Shown here one piece after another: positions 8,858-18,049 of a stretch of 64,000 bases of DNA. The notes under the pieces are model-generated. The model worked only from the letters and a program-made list of their open reading frames with translations, had not been told where the DNA came from and did no database searches. The DNA is from Deltaproteobacteria bacterium HGW-Deltaproteobacteria-19 (GTDB lineage: Bacteria > Desulfobacterota > Syntrophia > Syntrophales > PHBD01), in contig PHBD01000014.1 of assembly GCA_002841865.1 (NCBI GenBank), positions 53,723 to 117,722 of the forward strand. Reading direction: 5' to 3'. Every line of letters starts with the position of its first letter. The first letter of the stretch is position 1. A program made the position numbers and the translations under genes.

Positions 8858-10036
8858 ATGTATCACTCAATAATGATTGCCTTAGTTTTATCTATCCTAT
8901 TCATGCCGTCAATCGGACTTGCTGATACTGTCAGGGATAAATTCGACATAAAGGGATTCACCAAGGTTGTAGATGGAAAGTATATTATCAGTTTGCCGGC
9001 TGGACTTTATCAAATATCCGAGACCATTGTATTACCATCAAACACAATATTTGAAGGAACAGGTCCGAGCACGATTCTGAAAGTGGCCTCCCCGTTTTTC
9101 GGTCAGCGGTTTATCACAAATTCGAATGAAAGAGATGGTTGTGAGAACATTACGCTTCGATCTTTTAAAATGGTTTTCGATTTGCCAATTTTAACGGGTA
9201 ATTTGCCGGGGATCATGCGCTTCGAAAATGTCAGGAATCTTCAACTAAATAACATAACGATGATCTTGGATACAAAGTATTATGGAATCGATCTGTCGGC
9301 AAATATTCAAAGCGCTATTATAGAGAATAATATAATTGAAAATTGGGGACAGGGCGGCACTATAATGGTCCGTAACAGACATCGACAAACAAATAAGGAA
9401 TCCAATAATATTATAATAAGAAATAACACACTTCTTTCTGCTTATGATGAACCATTGGCTGTATTCGGATGGATGGGCTCAGTAAGAAACATAACATTGG
9501 AAGGCAATAATGTTAAAGGGGAAGGGGCATCGTTCGGTATTACTGCTTTTGCTATAGATACCCTCGGACATACAGGAAAACTGAGTGACGTGGTTATTAG
9601 TAAAAATATTATTACCGGTGGTAAGCACGGTGCCATCGGTATAAAAGGTGGTGCCACAAACATCTCCGTGTCTGAGAATAAAATACATCATGCCGCAGGA
9701 GACGGTATCTTTATTCATACGGGCGGAAACGGATTGCCAAGAGTCAGTGACGTATTAGTGATAGACAACGAAATTAGTGATACCGGGCGGCATGGAATAC
9801 TTGCTACGGGATCTGAAATCAGAATAGAAAAGAACAAGATATCTAATACTAACGCCAGCGGTGTATATATGCATGGTACCGTCACCGTAATGGATAATCA
9901 GGTTAAAGATGCAAAACCGGGAATACTGGCAGACGGTGATCAGATGAAGTTGATAAAACGAAACAGGTTCCGCAATGCACCTATACGTATCCTAAACAAA
10001 AAAGGTACTGAAATAAAGGGTAATATAACAGAGTAG
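8858..10036 (+). CDS. Secreted right-handed beta-helix protein
   Basis: About 392 residues. A signal peptide is visible at the start (hydrophobic IALVLSILF, then a likely cleavage after GLA). The rest shows repeated short strands rich in N, I and G (NIIIRNNTLLS, NVVISKNIIT, NISVSENKIH), typical of parallel beta-helix/pectate-lyase-like or CASH-domain proteins. Such proteins bind or modify polysaccharide in the periplasm; an epimerase or lyase role is possible. ATG 8858 is chosen for the signal peptide; the open frame extends to TTG 8807 and ATG 8873 is also possible. It directly follows the GT2 gene. Confidence 0.75.
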   Translation: MYHSIMIALVLSILFMPSIGLADTVRDKFDIKGFTKVVDGKYIISLPAGLYQISETIVLPSNTIFEGTGPSTILKVASPFFGQRFITNSNERDGCENITLRSFKMVFDLPILTGNLPGIMRFENVRNLQLNNITMILDTKYYGIDLSANIQSAIIENNIIENWGQGGTIMVRNRHRQTNKESNNIIIRNNTLLSAYDEPLAVFGWMGSVRNITLEGNNVKGEGASFGITAFAIDTLGHTGKLSDVVISKNIITGGKHGAIGIKGGATNISVSENKIHHAAGDGIFIHTGGNGLPRVSDVLVIDNEISDTGRHGILATGSEIRIEKNKISNTNASGVYMHGTVTVMDNQVKDAKPGILADGDQMKLIKRNRFRNAPIRILNKKGTEIKGNITE

Positions 10037-10084
10037 AATGTCACTATATAATGAAACGATTAATCTAATAATATTGGAATATAA

Positions 10085-11377
10085 ATGATAAACACTACTC
10101 TTGAAAAAGATGCCCTACAACAGCCCATATCGTCTCAGGATTTCAAGTGGGATTCGATTCTTTACTATTATACTATATACATTTGTATTATTCTCGTCGG
10201 TGGTCTCATCGAGGTCCAGACAACGATATATGGTGCTGCCTTGTTTCTCATACTCCTGTATAGCCGCTATTGGCGATACCTCATGAGGACAAAGTTGAAT
10301 TTCTTAACATACTGCATATTCTTATGCCTTCTCATACCGTTCATTCCACTAATGTCATATGACGAGAAAACCCTGATCTCTTCGCTACAAGAGCTAATCA
10401 AGTACTTTGCGTTACATACAGTTATTCTATTAGGTAGCTCATTACCCCTTACTCCCCTTGGCCGAGCAAAAAAAACCTGGATTCTCTATTTCACGATCCT
10501 GTCATTTCTAGTGATTGGATGTTTCTGGAGTATTACACATGGGTACAAAGATCCGCGGATGAAAGGATTCTTACCGAATCCCAATACGTTTGCTCTAACT
10601 GCTATGATGCTTTTGTTGCTGAATAACAGCGAATCTTCTGGCTCGTTTACAAAACGAGCAAGTCATATAATCGTAATAACACTTTTATTCCTTTCCAGGA
10701 CAAGTGGTGCTTTCATTGGATACCTTGCTGGGTTCCTGCATTTGAACCTCTTTGCAAAAAAAAGGAATCTCATAACAACCATATTTATCCTTTTTGTTTC
10801 TATATCACTGACTATTGCATTGTTCAGTGCCATACCAAAGGATGAATTCAAGGCTGTTGATACGACAAAGGATAAGATCGAAGTTATAGAGAAAAACTAC
10901 AACCGCATTCTTTCCGGAAAAGAAATAAACTTTTATTCTATTATTGAGAGACAGGGTGTCGATAACACATCGGGTCTATGGCGGCTTTATCAATGGCATC
11001 GTATCCTGAACCTTTTTTTTCATTCATCTTTTGGCAAGATCATGTTTGGATACGGTATCGGGACGACTGATATTATATTCAAGTTGAAGGCACACAATGA
11101 TTATATACGGGTTCTCTTTGAGACAGGCATCGTCGGCTTGATCCTCAACCTAATCATCTGGATCGTTCTTTACCGCCGCATGGCCATGCAATATCGCTGG
11201 ATCGTCATCATGATAGCTTTATTCTGCTTCACGGAGAACAACTATGACCATTTCCCTGCAATGAGCCTTCTGGCACTATACATGATCAGTGCAGGGAAGC
11301 AGAATATTATCGATAAAACGAGGCTGGGAAACGGGGACGTGAAGCGCCGTCAAGTTAAAGATGGAGCTCCCTTATGA
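10085..11377 (+). CDS. O-antigen polymerase/ligase-like membrane protein (Wzy)
   Basis: 430 residues with about ten to twelve membrane segments and a large hydrophilic loop (about residues 255-310) before the last ones. GYGIGTTD (near residue 326) followed by AHNDYIRVLFETGIVGL is the classic O-antigen ligase/polymerase (Wzy_C) signature, in which the periplasmic loop histidine and asparagine are conserved. With the flippase this makes a Wzx/Wzy-dependent pathway likely. Assignment as polymerase rather than ligase is by cluster context. Confidence 0.82.
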   Translation: MINTTLEKDALQQPISSQDFKWDSILYYYTIYICIILVGGLIEVQTTIYGAALFLILLYSRYWRYLMRTKLNFLTYCIFLCLLIPFIPLMSYDEKTLISSLQELIKYFALHTVILLGSSLPLTPLGRAKKTWILYFTILSFLVIGCFWSITHGYKDPRMKGFLPNPNTFALTAMMLLLLNNSESSGSFTKRASHIIVITLLFLSRTSGAFIGYLAGFLHLNLFAKKRNLITTIFILFVSISLTIALFSAIPKDEFKAVDTTKDKIEVIEKNYNRILSGKEINFYSIIERQGVDNTSGLWRLYQWHRILNLFFHSSFGKIMFGYGIGTTDIIFKLKAHNDYIRVLFETGIVGLILNLIIWIVLYRRMAMQYRWIVIMIALFCFTENNYDHFPAMSLLALYMISAGKQNIIDKTRLGNGDVKRRQVKDGAPL

Positions 11378-11419
11378 GACCTATTTCTATCTAATCCATG
11401 ACCATAAAAGAGACACTCT

Positions 11420-12646
11420 GTGAGAATCATTTTCCTGAATAATTACTATTATATTCGCGGTGGGTCGGAGAGGGTATTTTTTGGCGAGATGGACATGATG
11501 AAAAGACATGACCATGCGGTTGCCGGATTTGCTCGCAAGCACTCCTTGGACCTGCCGTCAGAATATGGTCGTTTTTTCCCGCCGGATATCATGACAGACA
11601 AGATCAGCCTGTCATGGGAGGCAGTCAGGACTATCAAGGAGATACTCTATTCTATTAGTGCAAAAGATGGGTTAGATAAGTTGATCGACGAATTCAAGCC
11701 CGATATTGCCCATGTCCATAATATGTATGGACGCTTGACGACTTCGGTTCTTGATCTACTTTCAGAGAAAGAAATACCAACGGTCATGACGCTGCACGAC
11801 TATAAATTGGTATGCCCAAGTTATAAATTCATGTTTAATAATCGCATATGCGAGGATTGTAAAGGGGCGCAATATTACAAAGCTGTAAAGAATCGCTGTC
11901 ATAAGGGAAGCTATTTGGCGTCGGTCGTTATTGCCATAGAATCATACTTTAATGAATGGTTAAAAAAATACAAAAAGAGTATCAAATATTATATCTCGCC
12001 AAGCTTCTTTTTAAAAAAGAAACTAATCGATTTTGGCTGGCCCGAAAATCAGATTAAATTTGTCAAAAATTTTCTGGACTTGTCCGAATTTGATCCAAAC
12101 TATACGCTTGGGAAGCATTTTCTTTATCTCGGTAGACTATCAGAAGAAAAAGGGATTGCGACATTGATTCAAGCTTTTTCAAAACTACAGAACCGGCAGG
12201 CAGAATTGCTTGTAGTTGGCGATGGCCCAATTAGGAAAGAATTAGAATATGATGCAAGAAATAATCACAGAATCCGTTTTGCAGGGTACTTGTCTGGTCG
12301 TTCCCTTTTGGAAGCAATCCGCAATTCTCTGGCAGTTGTAGTCCCCTCGGAATGGTACGAAAATGCCCCTATTTCTATTCTTGAAGCAATGGCATACGGT
12401 AAACCGGTTATTGGAGCAACAGTCGGTGGGATACCGGAGATGATTGAGGACGGTGTGAATGGTTTTCTTTTTGAATCCGGGAACTGTAGTGCCCTGAGGG
12501 TGGTTCTTGATCGTCTTGCAGGCATGGATGCAACAGAGATTGAGAATATGGGCAGAGCGGCACGAAAGAAAGCTGAAAGAGAAAACAGCACGGAATCACA
12601 CTATCAGAATCTCATAGAGATTTATCAGGAAGTATTAAAGAGGTAA
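11420..12646 (+). CDS. Family 4 glycosyltransferase
   Basis: 408 residues, GT-B fold. It starts with FLNNYYYIRGGSERV, typical of GT4 enzymes with an N-terminal donor/acceptor Rossmann half. A cysteine patch follows (CEDCK near 147, C at 161). The C-terminal half carries LYLGRLSEEKGI (about 236-247) and PSEWYENAPISILEAMAYGKPV, the nucleotide-sugar binding region with its EX7E-type glutamates. GTG start at 11420. Eight bases separate it from the next GT4, so both are co-transcribed. Confidence 0.88.
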   Translation: MRIIFLNNYYYIRGGSERVFFGEMDMMKRHDHAVAGFARKHSLDLPSEYGRFFPPDIMTDKISLSWEAVRTIKEILYSISAKDGLDKLIDEFKPDIAHVHNMYGRLTTSVLDLLSEKEIPTVMTLHDYKLVCPSYKFMFNNRICEDCKGAQYYKAVKNRCHKGSYLASVVIAIESYFNEWLKKYKKSIKYYISPSFFLKKKLIDFGWPENQIKFVKNFLDLSEFDPNYTLGKHFLYLGRLSEEKGIATLIQAFSKLQNRQAELLVVGDGPIRKELEYDARNNHRIRFAGYLSGRSLLEAIRNSLAVVVPSEWYENAPISILEAMAYGKPVIGATVGGIPEMIEDGVNGFLFESGNCSALRVVLDRLAGMDATEIENMGRAARKKAERENSTESHYQNLIEIYQEVLKR

Positions 12647-12654
12647 AAGAATTA

Positions 12655-13773
12655 ATGCACATTGCCTATGTCGCAGTTAAAGGAATTCCCATCGGGGGCG
12701 GCATTGAAAAGGTCACGGAAGAGATCGGTTCGCGATTGGTAAAAAAAGGTCATAATGTGACCGTTTATTCCAGCCGGGATTACGGGACGGTTGATGGTTT
12801 CTATCAGGGCATGCAGATCGTTACCGTCCCTTCGATCAATACAAAGGCCTTACACAAGCTATCTATCTGTTACCATGCGATGCGTGATGTCCTGCGCGGC
12901 ATGAATGCCAATGTCGTCCATGTCCACGCCGTCGGGCCGTCCGTATTCTCCATCTTTCCTCGGATGAAGGGCATTCCGACGGTCGTGCAGACACACGGAC
13001 TGGAGTGGAAGCGGGATAAATGGGGGGTCATCGGCAAGACCTTCTTCAAGCTTTCCGACTATTCCGTCGTCTATTTTCCGGACAAGGCTACGTCGGTTTC
13101 GAAGGTGCAGAAAAAGTACTACGAAGATCGATTCAACCGAGAAGTGGTTTATATCCCCAACGGCATTGCCCCCGTTGAGAAACGGCCGGCGAAATGGATC
13201 CTTGAGCAGGGGCTTCAGCCCGACCGGTATATCCTCTTTGCCGCCCGGCTGGTGGAGGAGAAGGGCGCCCATTTCCTGATCGAGGCCTATCGCAAGCTGA
13301 ATACGGACATGAAGCTTGTCCTCGCGGGAGATGCTGCCCACATGGAGAAGTATAAGGCAGAACTCCGGAATCTGGCCGGGAATGACCCACGCATACTCTT
13401 CCCTGGCTTCGTCACCGGCGAGCCTATGCAAGAGCTGTTCAGCAATGCCTACCTGTTCTGCCTGCCTTCCACGCTGGAGGGGCTTCCCGTAGCCCTGCTC
13501 GATGCGATGAATTACGGCAACTGTTGCGTGTCCAGCGACATCCCGGAAAACCTGGAAGCCATTGAAGATCACGGTTATGCTTTCCGTAACCGCGATCCCG
13601 AAGACCTGCGTCGGGTTCTTGCCGATCTTCTGGTGCATCCCGAGAAGGTGGAGGAAAAGAAAGCAGCGGCTCTGGCCCATGTCCGGAAGAATTACTCCTG
13701 GGACCGCGTAACAGACCAGATGGAAGCTCTTTATCGTGATCTGGTAAAGAATAAGCGGCTGGCCGAGGAGTAA
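12655..13773 (+). CDS. Family 4 glycosyltransferase
   Basis: 372 residues, GT-B fold. The start HIAYVAVKGIPIGGGIEKVTEEI shows the glycine-rich N-terminal loop. The second half has LFAARLVEEKGAHFLIEAY and PSTLEGLPVALLDAMNYG with the E-x7-D/E type motif. It is the last gene of the AT-rich cluster, but its own composition already returns toward GC-rich. A strong terminator lies about 180 bases downstream. Confidence 0.88.
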   Translation: MHIAYVAVKGIPIGGGIEKVTEEIGSRLVKKGHNVTVYSSRDYGTVDGFYQGMQIVTVPSINTKALHKLSICYHAMRDVLRGMNANVVHVHAVGPSVFSIFPRMKGIPTVVQTHGLEWKRDKWGVIGKTFFKLSDYSVVYFPDKATSVSKVQKKYYEDRFNREVVYIPNGIAPVEKRPAKWILEQGLQPDRYILFAARLVEEKGAHFLIEAYRKLNTDMKLVLAGDAAHMEKYKAELRNLAGNDPRILFPGFVTGEPMQELFSNAYLFCLPSTLEGLPVALLDAMNYGNCCVSSDIPENLEAIEDHGYAFRNRDPEDLRRVLADLLVHPEKVEEKKAAALAHVRKNYSWDRVTDQMEALYRDLVKNKRLAEE

Positions 13774-14271
13774 AAACGAAGGCCCGGAGTAATCTCTTCA
13801 AGAACATTCGCATGGAAATTGGTTCGCCTGCGAACATGATCCTGGTTTACCTGTCCCGGAATCGTGAATCAAACCCGGAGTTTGGTTTCTGCCTGATTGA
13901 TGGTCCCCGGCAAACAATCCGGTTTTTATGTGGAGAAGGTCCAGCGACATACGAGCCCGTCGCGATTCATATCGCGGCGGGTTTTTTTTTGTGATATCGA
14001 CATATCGTCCCTGCGCAGGCGGAGAACCTTTCGGCAAAGGCTCTTCCGGAGGCGGGTCTTGGCCACGGTCGACCCCTACGAAGTCAACGGCCGGGTCCGG
14101 ACGTTCCTGATCCGGTGCGACATGGATCATCACGATGAGTAACCACTCCCTTATCATCAACACCATATGCCTCGTACGTCTGTGGCAGAATCTTCAGGAG
14201 ACGGGACAGACCTGCGCCGGCGCGGGAAGAACAGGCCGCCTCGGGAGACGTGAACCGCCGGGAGACCCCCC
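13774..14271. other. Intergenic stretch between glycosyltransferase and GGDEF genes
   Basis: About 500 bases with a good terminator (13956-13990) and no convincing reading frame. The bases just before 14272 contain GGGAG, serving as ribosome binding site of the GGDEF gene. Confidence 0.5.
13956..13990 (+). terminator. Rho-independent terminator of the O-antigen cluster
   Basis: CCCGTCGCGAT (13956-13966) pairs with ATCGCGGCGGG (13971-13981) across a TCAT loop, 11 pairs with one T-G, followed by nine T residues. It closes the glycosyltransferase cluster. Confidence 0.85.
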
Positions 14272-15399
14272 ATGAAAGACGAAGCGAAGACAAAAAAGCA
14301 GCTCATCGAGGAACTGACCGCTGTTCGCCGCCTGATCGAGGAAGAGCGTCGGCAGGCCGGGGAAGCATCGGCTGCCTGGCTGGAGGAAAAGGCGGACTGG
14401 GAGTGCCAGGAGAACCTGCTGCGGGAGATGGGCAGGTTGCTGAGGTCCTGCAGTGTCACACATGAGGGGCTGGCGGTGCTTCAACTCTTCGGACCCCGGT
14501 TGTTTCCCGATTCAGCAGGAGCGTTTTTCATCCGCAGCGAGCCGGGCGGGGACATGGAGGCCGTCGTGGCCTGGGGGCCCGACCTGCAGAGTGAGACGGT
14601 ATTCTCCCGGGAAGATTGCTGGGCCTTGAGGAGCGGAAGATCCCACCGGGTCGATGCCGGCCCCTCGGCCCTGCGCTGCCGTCACATGAAGGGAAACAGC
14701 GTTACCCGTTATCTCGATATCCCGGTCACGGAAGAGGGAGAAGAACCCTATCTGATGCATATCGAGTTCAGTGGCGATCCCGCCGTGGACCGGAAGGTTC
14801 ATGAACTGGGGGCCCTGGTGGCGGAGCGCATGGCCCTGTCCATGTCCGGTCTGAAGCTGCGCGAGAAGCTGAGGGCCCAGTCGATCCGCGATCCTCTCAC
14901 GGGGCTGTTCAACCGGGGGTACGGGGAAGAGGCGCTCGGCCTGGAGATTCACCGCGCCCTGCGAAGGAAAGGCCCTGTCGGGCTCGTGACGGGGGATCTC
15001 GACCACTTCGAGAAGTTCAATCATGTGCATGGATACGAGGAAGGGAACGCCCTGCTCCGGGAACTGGGCGAGGTGATCCGGCGCCAGGTGCGCGGCGGGG
15101 ACATCCCCTGCCGCTGGGAACGCGACGCCTTCATCATCATCCTGCCGGAGGCACCCCTGGACATAGCGCGGCAGCGGGCGGAGCGAATCCGCGAGGCCAT
15201 CGGATCCCTGGTCGTCGTGACGGGTCAGAACAACCGCCCGTTCGATGCGATAACCGCGTCCTTCGGGGTTGTGGCATATCCGGACCATGGGAAGAACATG
15301 GACGACCTCCTGCGGATGGCCGATAAGGCTGTGGCTCAGGCGAAACAGGATGGCGGCAACCGGGTGAGCGTCGCCGGGGTGATCTTTCCTCCGGAGTGA
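14272..15399 (+). CDS. GGDEF-domain protein with degenerate active site
   Basis: 375 residues: N-terminal coiled coil (about 1-50), a GAF-like sensory middle (about 60-195), and a GGDEF domain (about 205-370) recognised by RDPLTGLFNRGYG and DLDHFEKFN. The signature loop that should read GGDEF/GGEEF is ERDAF (about residues 282-286), so the catalytic glutamate and both glycines are missing. The usual GH..GD stretch is also altered to GYEEGN. It is therefore unlikely to make c-di-GMP, and no RxxD inhibitory site was seen. It may serve as a sensor or partner protein. GGGAG precedes the ATG. Confidence 0.8.
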   Translation: MKDEAKTKKQLIEELTAVRRLIEEERRQAGEASAAWLEEKADWECQENLLREMGRLLRSCSVTHEGLAVLQLFGPRLFPDSAGAFFIRSEPGGDMEAVVAWGPDLQSETVFSREDCWALRSGRSHRVDAGPSALRCRHMKGNSVTRYLDIPVTEEGEEPYLMHIEFSGDPAVDRKVHELGALVAERMALSMSGLKLREKLRAQSIRDPLTGLFNRGYGEEALGLEIHRALRRKGPVGLVTGDLDHFEKFNHVHGYEEGNALLRELGEVIRRQVRGGDIPCRWERDAFIIILPEAPLDIARQRAERIREAIGSLVVVTGQNNRPFDAITASFGVVAYPDHGKNMDDLLRMADKAVAQAKQDGGNRVSVAGVIFPPE

Positions 15400-15409
15400 C
15401 AAGCGATCA

Positions 15410-15434
15410 GGGGAACAGATTTCAATCTGTCCCC
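15410..15434. repeat. GGGGACAGAT-type palindrome
   Basis: GGGGAACAGATT (15410-15421) is mirrored by AATCTGTCCCC (15424-15434). It lies between two convergent genes and supplies the last codons and stop of the minus-strand glycosyltransferase. Related palindromes are at 18006-18044, 18261-18281 and 2085-2116. It may act as a bidirectional terminator or be a small mobile palindrome. Confidence 0.6.
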
Positions 15435-16030
15435 ATTCTTCTCAGGTCCTCCAACGTGTCGATATCCCGGCGGGACGGAAGGATAAGGACCCGCCGCCCG
15501 TGCTTCTCCAGGATCTCCAGGGTCTTTGAAAATACTTCCGCCGTGCTCCAGGGGATTCCCACGAACGCCTCCGGCAGAAACGCCTCCCGGTTGAAACCGA
15601 TCAGGTAGTATCCACCGTCACAGGCGGGGCCGAGGACGGCATCGTGCGAATCGAGGTCCGCCAGCGCCTGCCCGACGAGGTCTCCGCTCAATCCCGGAAT
15701 GTCGCTGCCGACGAGGACCGCCCTCCTGAAGCCCTCGTCGAAGGCCTCCCGGAACGCGGCAGCCATCCGCTCCCCCAGGTCGAGCCCCCGCTGGGGCCGG
15801 TAGATCGGCCCGGGGCCGAACCAGCGGGCCGTGGCCTCCCCGGCCGCGGGGGGATCGTAGAAAACGGCCAGGACATGGTCTCCCGATATCAGGGCCCGAA
15901 CGGTGCCCGTTGCCATGGCCTCATAGAGGGAGCGGGCCGCCTCCGGGCCGATGTCGGCCGCGAGCCTGGTCTTGACGGGGGCATAGTCGGGGTGCTTGAC
16001 CATCAGGAGAACGCAGCACTCAGGGGCCAT
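15422..16030 (-). CDS. TIGR04282-type glycosyltransferase-like protein (DUF2064)
   Basis: 202 residues. VKHPDYAPVKTRLAADIG (about 11-28), GSDIPGLS (about 108-115) and DGGYYLIG (about 138-145) match the small DUF2064/TIGR04282 nucleotidyl-transferase-like glycosyltransferases. These normally sit beside a TIGR04283 glycosyltransferase, as here. The pair is often linked to modified lipid or hopanoid-type products, but no substrate is proven. Its C-terminus lies inside a palindromic repeat. Confidence 0.82.
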   Translation of the reverse strand: MAPECCVLLMVKHPDYAPVKTRLAADIGPEAARSLYEAMATGTVRALISGDHVLAVFYDPPAAGEATARWFGPGPIYRPQRGLDLGERMAAAFREAFDEGFRRAVLVGSDIPGLSGDLVGQALADLDSHDAVLGPACDGGYYLIGFNREAFLPEAFVGIPWSTAEVFSKTLEILEKHGRRVLILPSRRDIDTLEDLRRMGTD

Positions 16031-16205
16031 CCCGGTACACCTCGATGAAGTCCACCCAGGAGACGGAGGCCTCTCCCGTGTTGCCCGAGTCGTTCATGAT
16101 CCCCAGGCTCGCGGTTGCCGGCGGGTCCGTCCCCCGGAGGATGTCCGCGCTTTCCTCCCGCCATTGGCCGGCGAGGCGGGAACCCTTGGAGTGTGGAAGG
16201 GAAAG
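16031..16205 (-). pseudogene. Remnant resembling the C-terminus of a DUF3047 protein
   Basis: Between the two minus-strand glycosyltransferases, one frame encodes about 56 residues ending at a stop near 16023-16031, including WREESADIL and LGIMNDSGNTGEASVSW. Tryptophan/ESxD followed by a MxDSxNTGE pattern is what I remember from the C-terminus of DUF3047 proteins. It has no start codon or ribosome binding site of its own, so it looks like a truncated leftover. Boundaries are approximate. Confidence 0.4.
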
Positions 16206-16220
16206 CGCGTCTTCATGGCG

Positions 16221-16913
16221 TCAGGGGTAATACCGGGCGAGGCGCCCGGCGGGCACGCCCAGGAGGAAGAGGCCGACCAGCGCCCAGTTCCGGAGGGTGC
16301 AGCGGAGAATCCCCTCCTTTTCCCAGCGTCGGGCCGACGTGGACACCCGTGCCTTCAGGAAGACGACCCGGTCTCCGCGCCGCTTGATCCGCCGCATCAG
16401 CTCCACGTCTTCCATGAGCGGGATCTCCCCGTAGCCTCCGATCTCCCGGAAATAGGGCGAGCGGAGGAAAATGGCCTGGTCTCCGTAAGGAATGCGGGTG
16501 ATCCGGGACCGCCGGGAGGACACGCGCTCGATGATCCGGAAGGCCGCCCGGGGTGAGCGGATGGACAGGTCGAAGGCCCCCGCCGCAGCCGATTCGTCCG
16601 CCATGGCCCGCCGGATCATGGTAAAGGCCCCGTTCGGCAGGTCCGTGTCGGCATGCAGAAACAGGAGAATTCTTCCCGTGGCCCGCTCGGCCCCCCGGTT
16701 CATCTGGATCGCCCGACCCCGCGGCGACAGCAGGCCGATCACATCCGGCTCCGCCAGGGCCTTCAGCGTGCCTCCTCCGGGATCGCCGTCGACGACGATG
16801 ATCTCGGGAGACTCGCCGGCCTCGACGGCCCGGATGCTGCGGATCCGCTCGCCGATGACCGATTCCTCTCCTGAAACAGGAACGATTACGGATATATCTG
16901 GACGAATCTTCAT
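16221..16913 (-). CDS. TIGR04283-type family 2 glycosyltransferase
   Basis: 230 residues. ISVIVPVSGEE at the start, GRAIQMNRGAERATG (about 67-81) and LLFLHADTDLP (about 84-94) are signatures of TIGR04283 enzymes, as is the C-terminal NWALVGLFLLGVPAGRLARYYP. The start ATG at 16913 gives the standard N-terminus. The open frame continues about 137 residues upstream but that part is not family-like. The partner TIGR04282 gene lies downstream beyond a DUF3047-like remnant. Confidence 0.85.
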   Translation of the reverse strand: MKIRPDISVIVPVSGEESVIGERIRSIRAVEAGESPEIIVVDGDPGGGTLKALAEPDVIGLLSPRGRAIQMNRGAERATGRILLFLHADTDLPNGAFTMIRRAMADESAAAGAFDLSIRSPRAAFRIIERVSSRRSRITRIPYGDQAIFLRSPYFREIGGYGEIPLMEDVELMRRIKRRGDRVVFLKARVSTSARRWEKEGILRCTLRNWALVGLFLLGVPAGRLARYYP

Positions 16914-17010
16914 GAGATGCCTTGAGCCTTGCCGGGATGAATTGTAACGGAGAGGGGCGGGCAATGCAACCAAGCGGAAAAACAGGTCCGATTTATTTCT
17001 CAGGGAGGCG

Positions 17011-17988
17011 ATGATGAAAAGGAAAGTGCTGGTGACGCTGAATCTTACGAAGGACTGCCTCGACCGGCTGGCGGGGGAGTGCGAGATCGACGTCAATGCC
17101 CATGACCGCCCCATGGACAGGAATGTTTTTCTGGAGCGGATTGCGGGAAAGGACGGCCTGCTGCCGTCCATCACCGACAAGGTGGACGCCGAAGCCATGG
17201 AGCGGGCGCCGAGCCTGAAGATGATCGCCAATTTCGGCGTGGGGTTTAACAATATCGACGTGACGGCCGCCACGGCCCGCGGAATCCCCGTGTCCAACAC
17301 GCCGGGAGTGCTCACCGATGCCACGGCGGATGTGGCGTTTGCATTGATCCTGGCGGTGAATCGCCGTGTTGTCGAGGGGGACCGGATGGTCAGGGAAGGG
17401 CGGTTTCTCTTCTGGGCGCCGTTTCACTTCCTGGGCAGCGAGGTATCCGGGAAGGTCCTCGGGATCGTCGGGATGGGCCGCATCGGCCAGGCTGTGGCCC
17501 GCCGCGCCCGCGGCTTCGACATGCCGATCCTGTATTCCGGCAGGACCCGGCTGGCTCCCGCGGACGAAGCGGCCCTGGGGGCGTCCTTCCGGCCTTTTCC
17601 GGACCTCCTGGCGGAAGCGGACATCGTGTCCCTCCACGTTCCACTGACACCGGAGACACACCACCTGATCGATCGGGAGGCCCTCGGGCGCATGAAGCCG
17701 TCGGCGGTCCTGATCAACACGGCCAGGGGGCCTGTGGTGGACGAGAAGGCCCTCGTGGCGGCCATCCGTGCCGGGACAATTGCCGGGGCGGGCCTGGATG
17801 TCTATGAGGACGAGCCCTGCCTGGCGCCGGGCCTGGTGGAACTGGAAAACGTCGTCCTCCTGCCCCATGTCGGGAGTGGCACCTGGGAGACCCGGACGAA
17901 GATGGCCGACATGGCCGTGACGAACCTCCTGGCGGGACTGCGGGGGGAGCGGCCGCCGAACCTGGTCAACCCCGAAGTCTGGAAATAA
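17011..17988 (+). CDS. D-isomer 2-hydroxyacid dehydrogenase
   Basis: 325 residues with the two-domain fold of NAD(P)-dependent D-2-hydroxyacid dehydrogenases (glyoxylate/hydroxypyruvate reductase type). The nucleotide loop is GIVGMGRIGQAVARR (about residues 151-165). Catalytic arginine sits in NTARGPVVDE (about 237), glutamate in DEPC (about 268) and histidine in LLPHVGSGT (about 288). Reduces a 2-keto acid to the D-2-hydroxy acid. It starts at 17011 or three bases later, after GGGAGG. A long palindrome follows the stop. Confidence 0.88.
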   Translation: MMKRKVLVTLNLTKDCLDRLAGECEIDVNAHDRPMDRNVFLERIAGKDGLLPSITDKVDAEAMERAPSLKMIANFGVGFNNIDVTAATARGIPVSNTPGVLTDATADVAFALILAVNRRVVEGDRMVREGRFLFWAPFHFLGSEVSGKVLGIVGMGRIGQAVARRARGFDMPILYSGRTRLAPADEAALGASFRPFPDLLAEADIVSLHVPLTPETHHLIDREALGRMKPSAVLINTARGPVVDEKALVAAIRAGTIAGAGLDVYEDEPCLAPGLVELENVVLLPHVGSGTWETRTKMADMAVTNLLAGLRGERPPNLVNPEVWK

Positions 17989-18005
17989 CCGGGAAAAGAG
18001 CGATG

Positions 18006-18044
18006 TGTGAAGGGGGACCGATTTCAAATCGATCCCCCTTCACA
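18006..18044. repeat. 39-bp palindrome between convergent genes
   Basis: TGTGAAGGGGGA-C-CGATTT (18006-18024) pairs with AAATCG-A-TCCCCCTTCACA (18026-18044) with one mismatch. It belongs to the same GGGGA..GATTT..TCCCC family as 15410-15434. No T-run follows, but it lies between two convergent genes and could terminate both. Confidence 0.65.
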
Positions 18045-18049
18045 GCCTC

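Noticed and set aside
16219..16223. Stop of the TIGR04283 glycosyltransferase as a possible selenocysteine UGA leading into the next same-frame segment
   Set aside because: The glycosyltransferase has a normal family C-terminus at this stop, and the downstream part resembles an unrelated DUF3047 remnant; the shared frame is a one-in-three coincidence.
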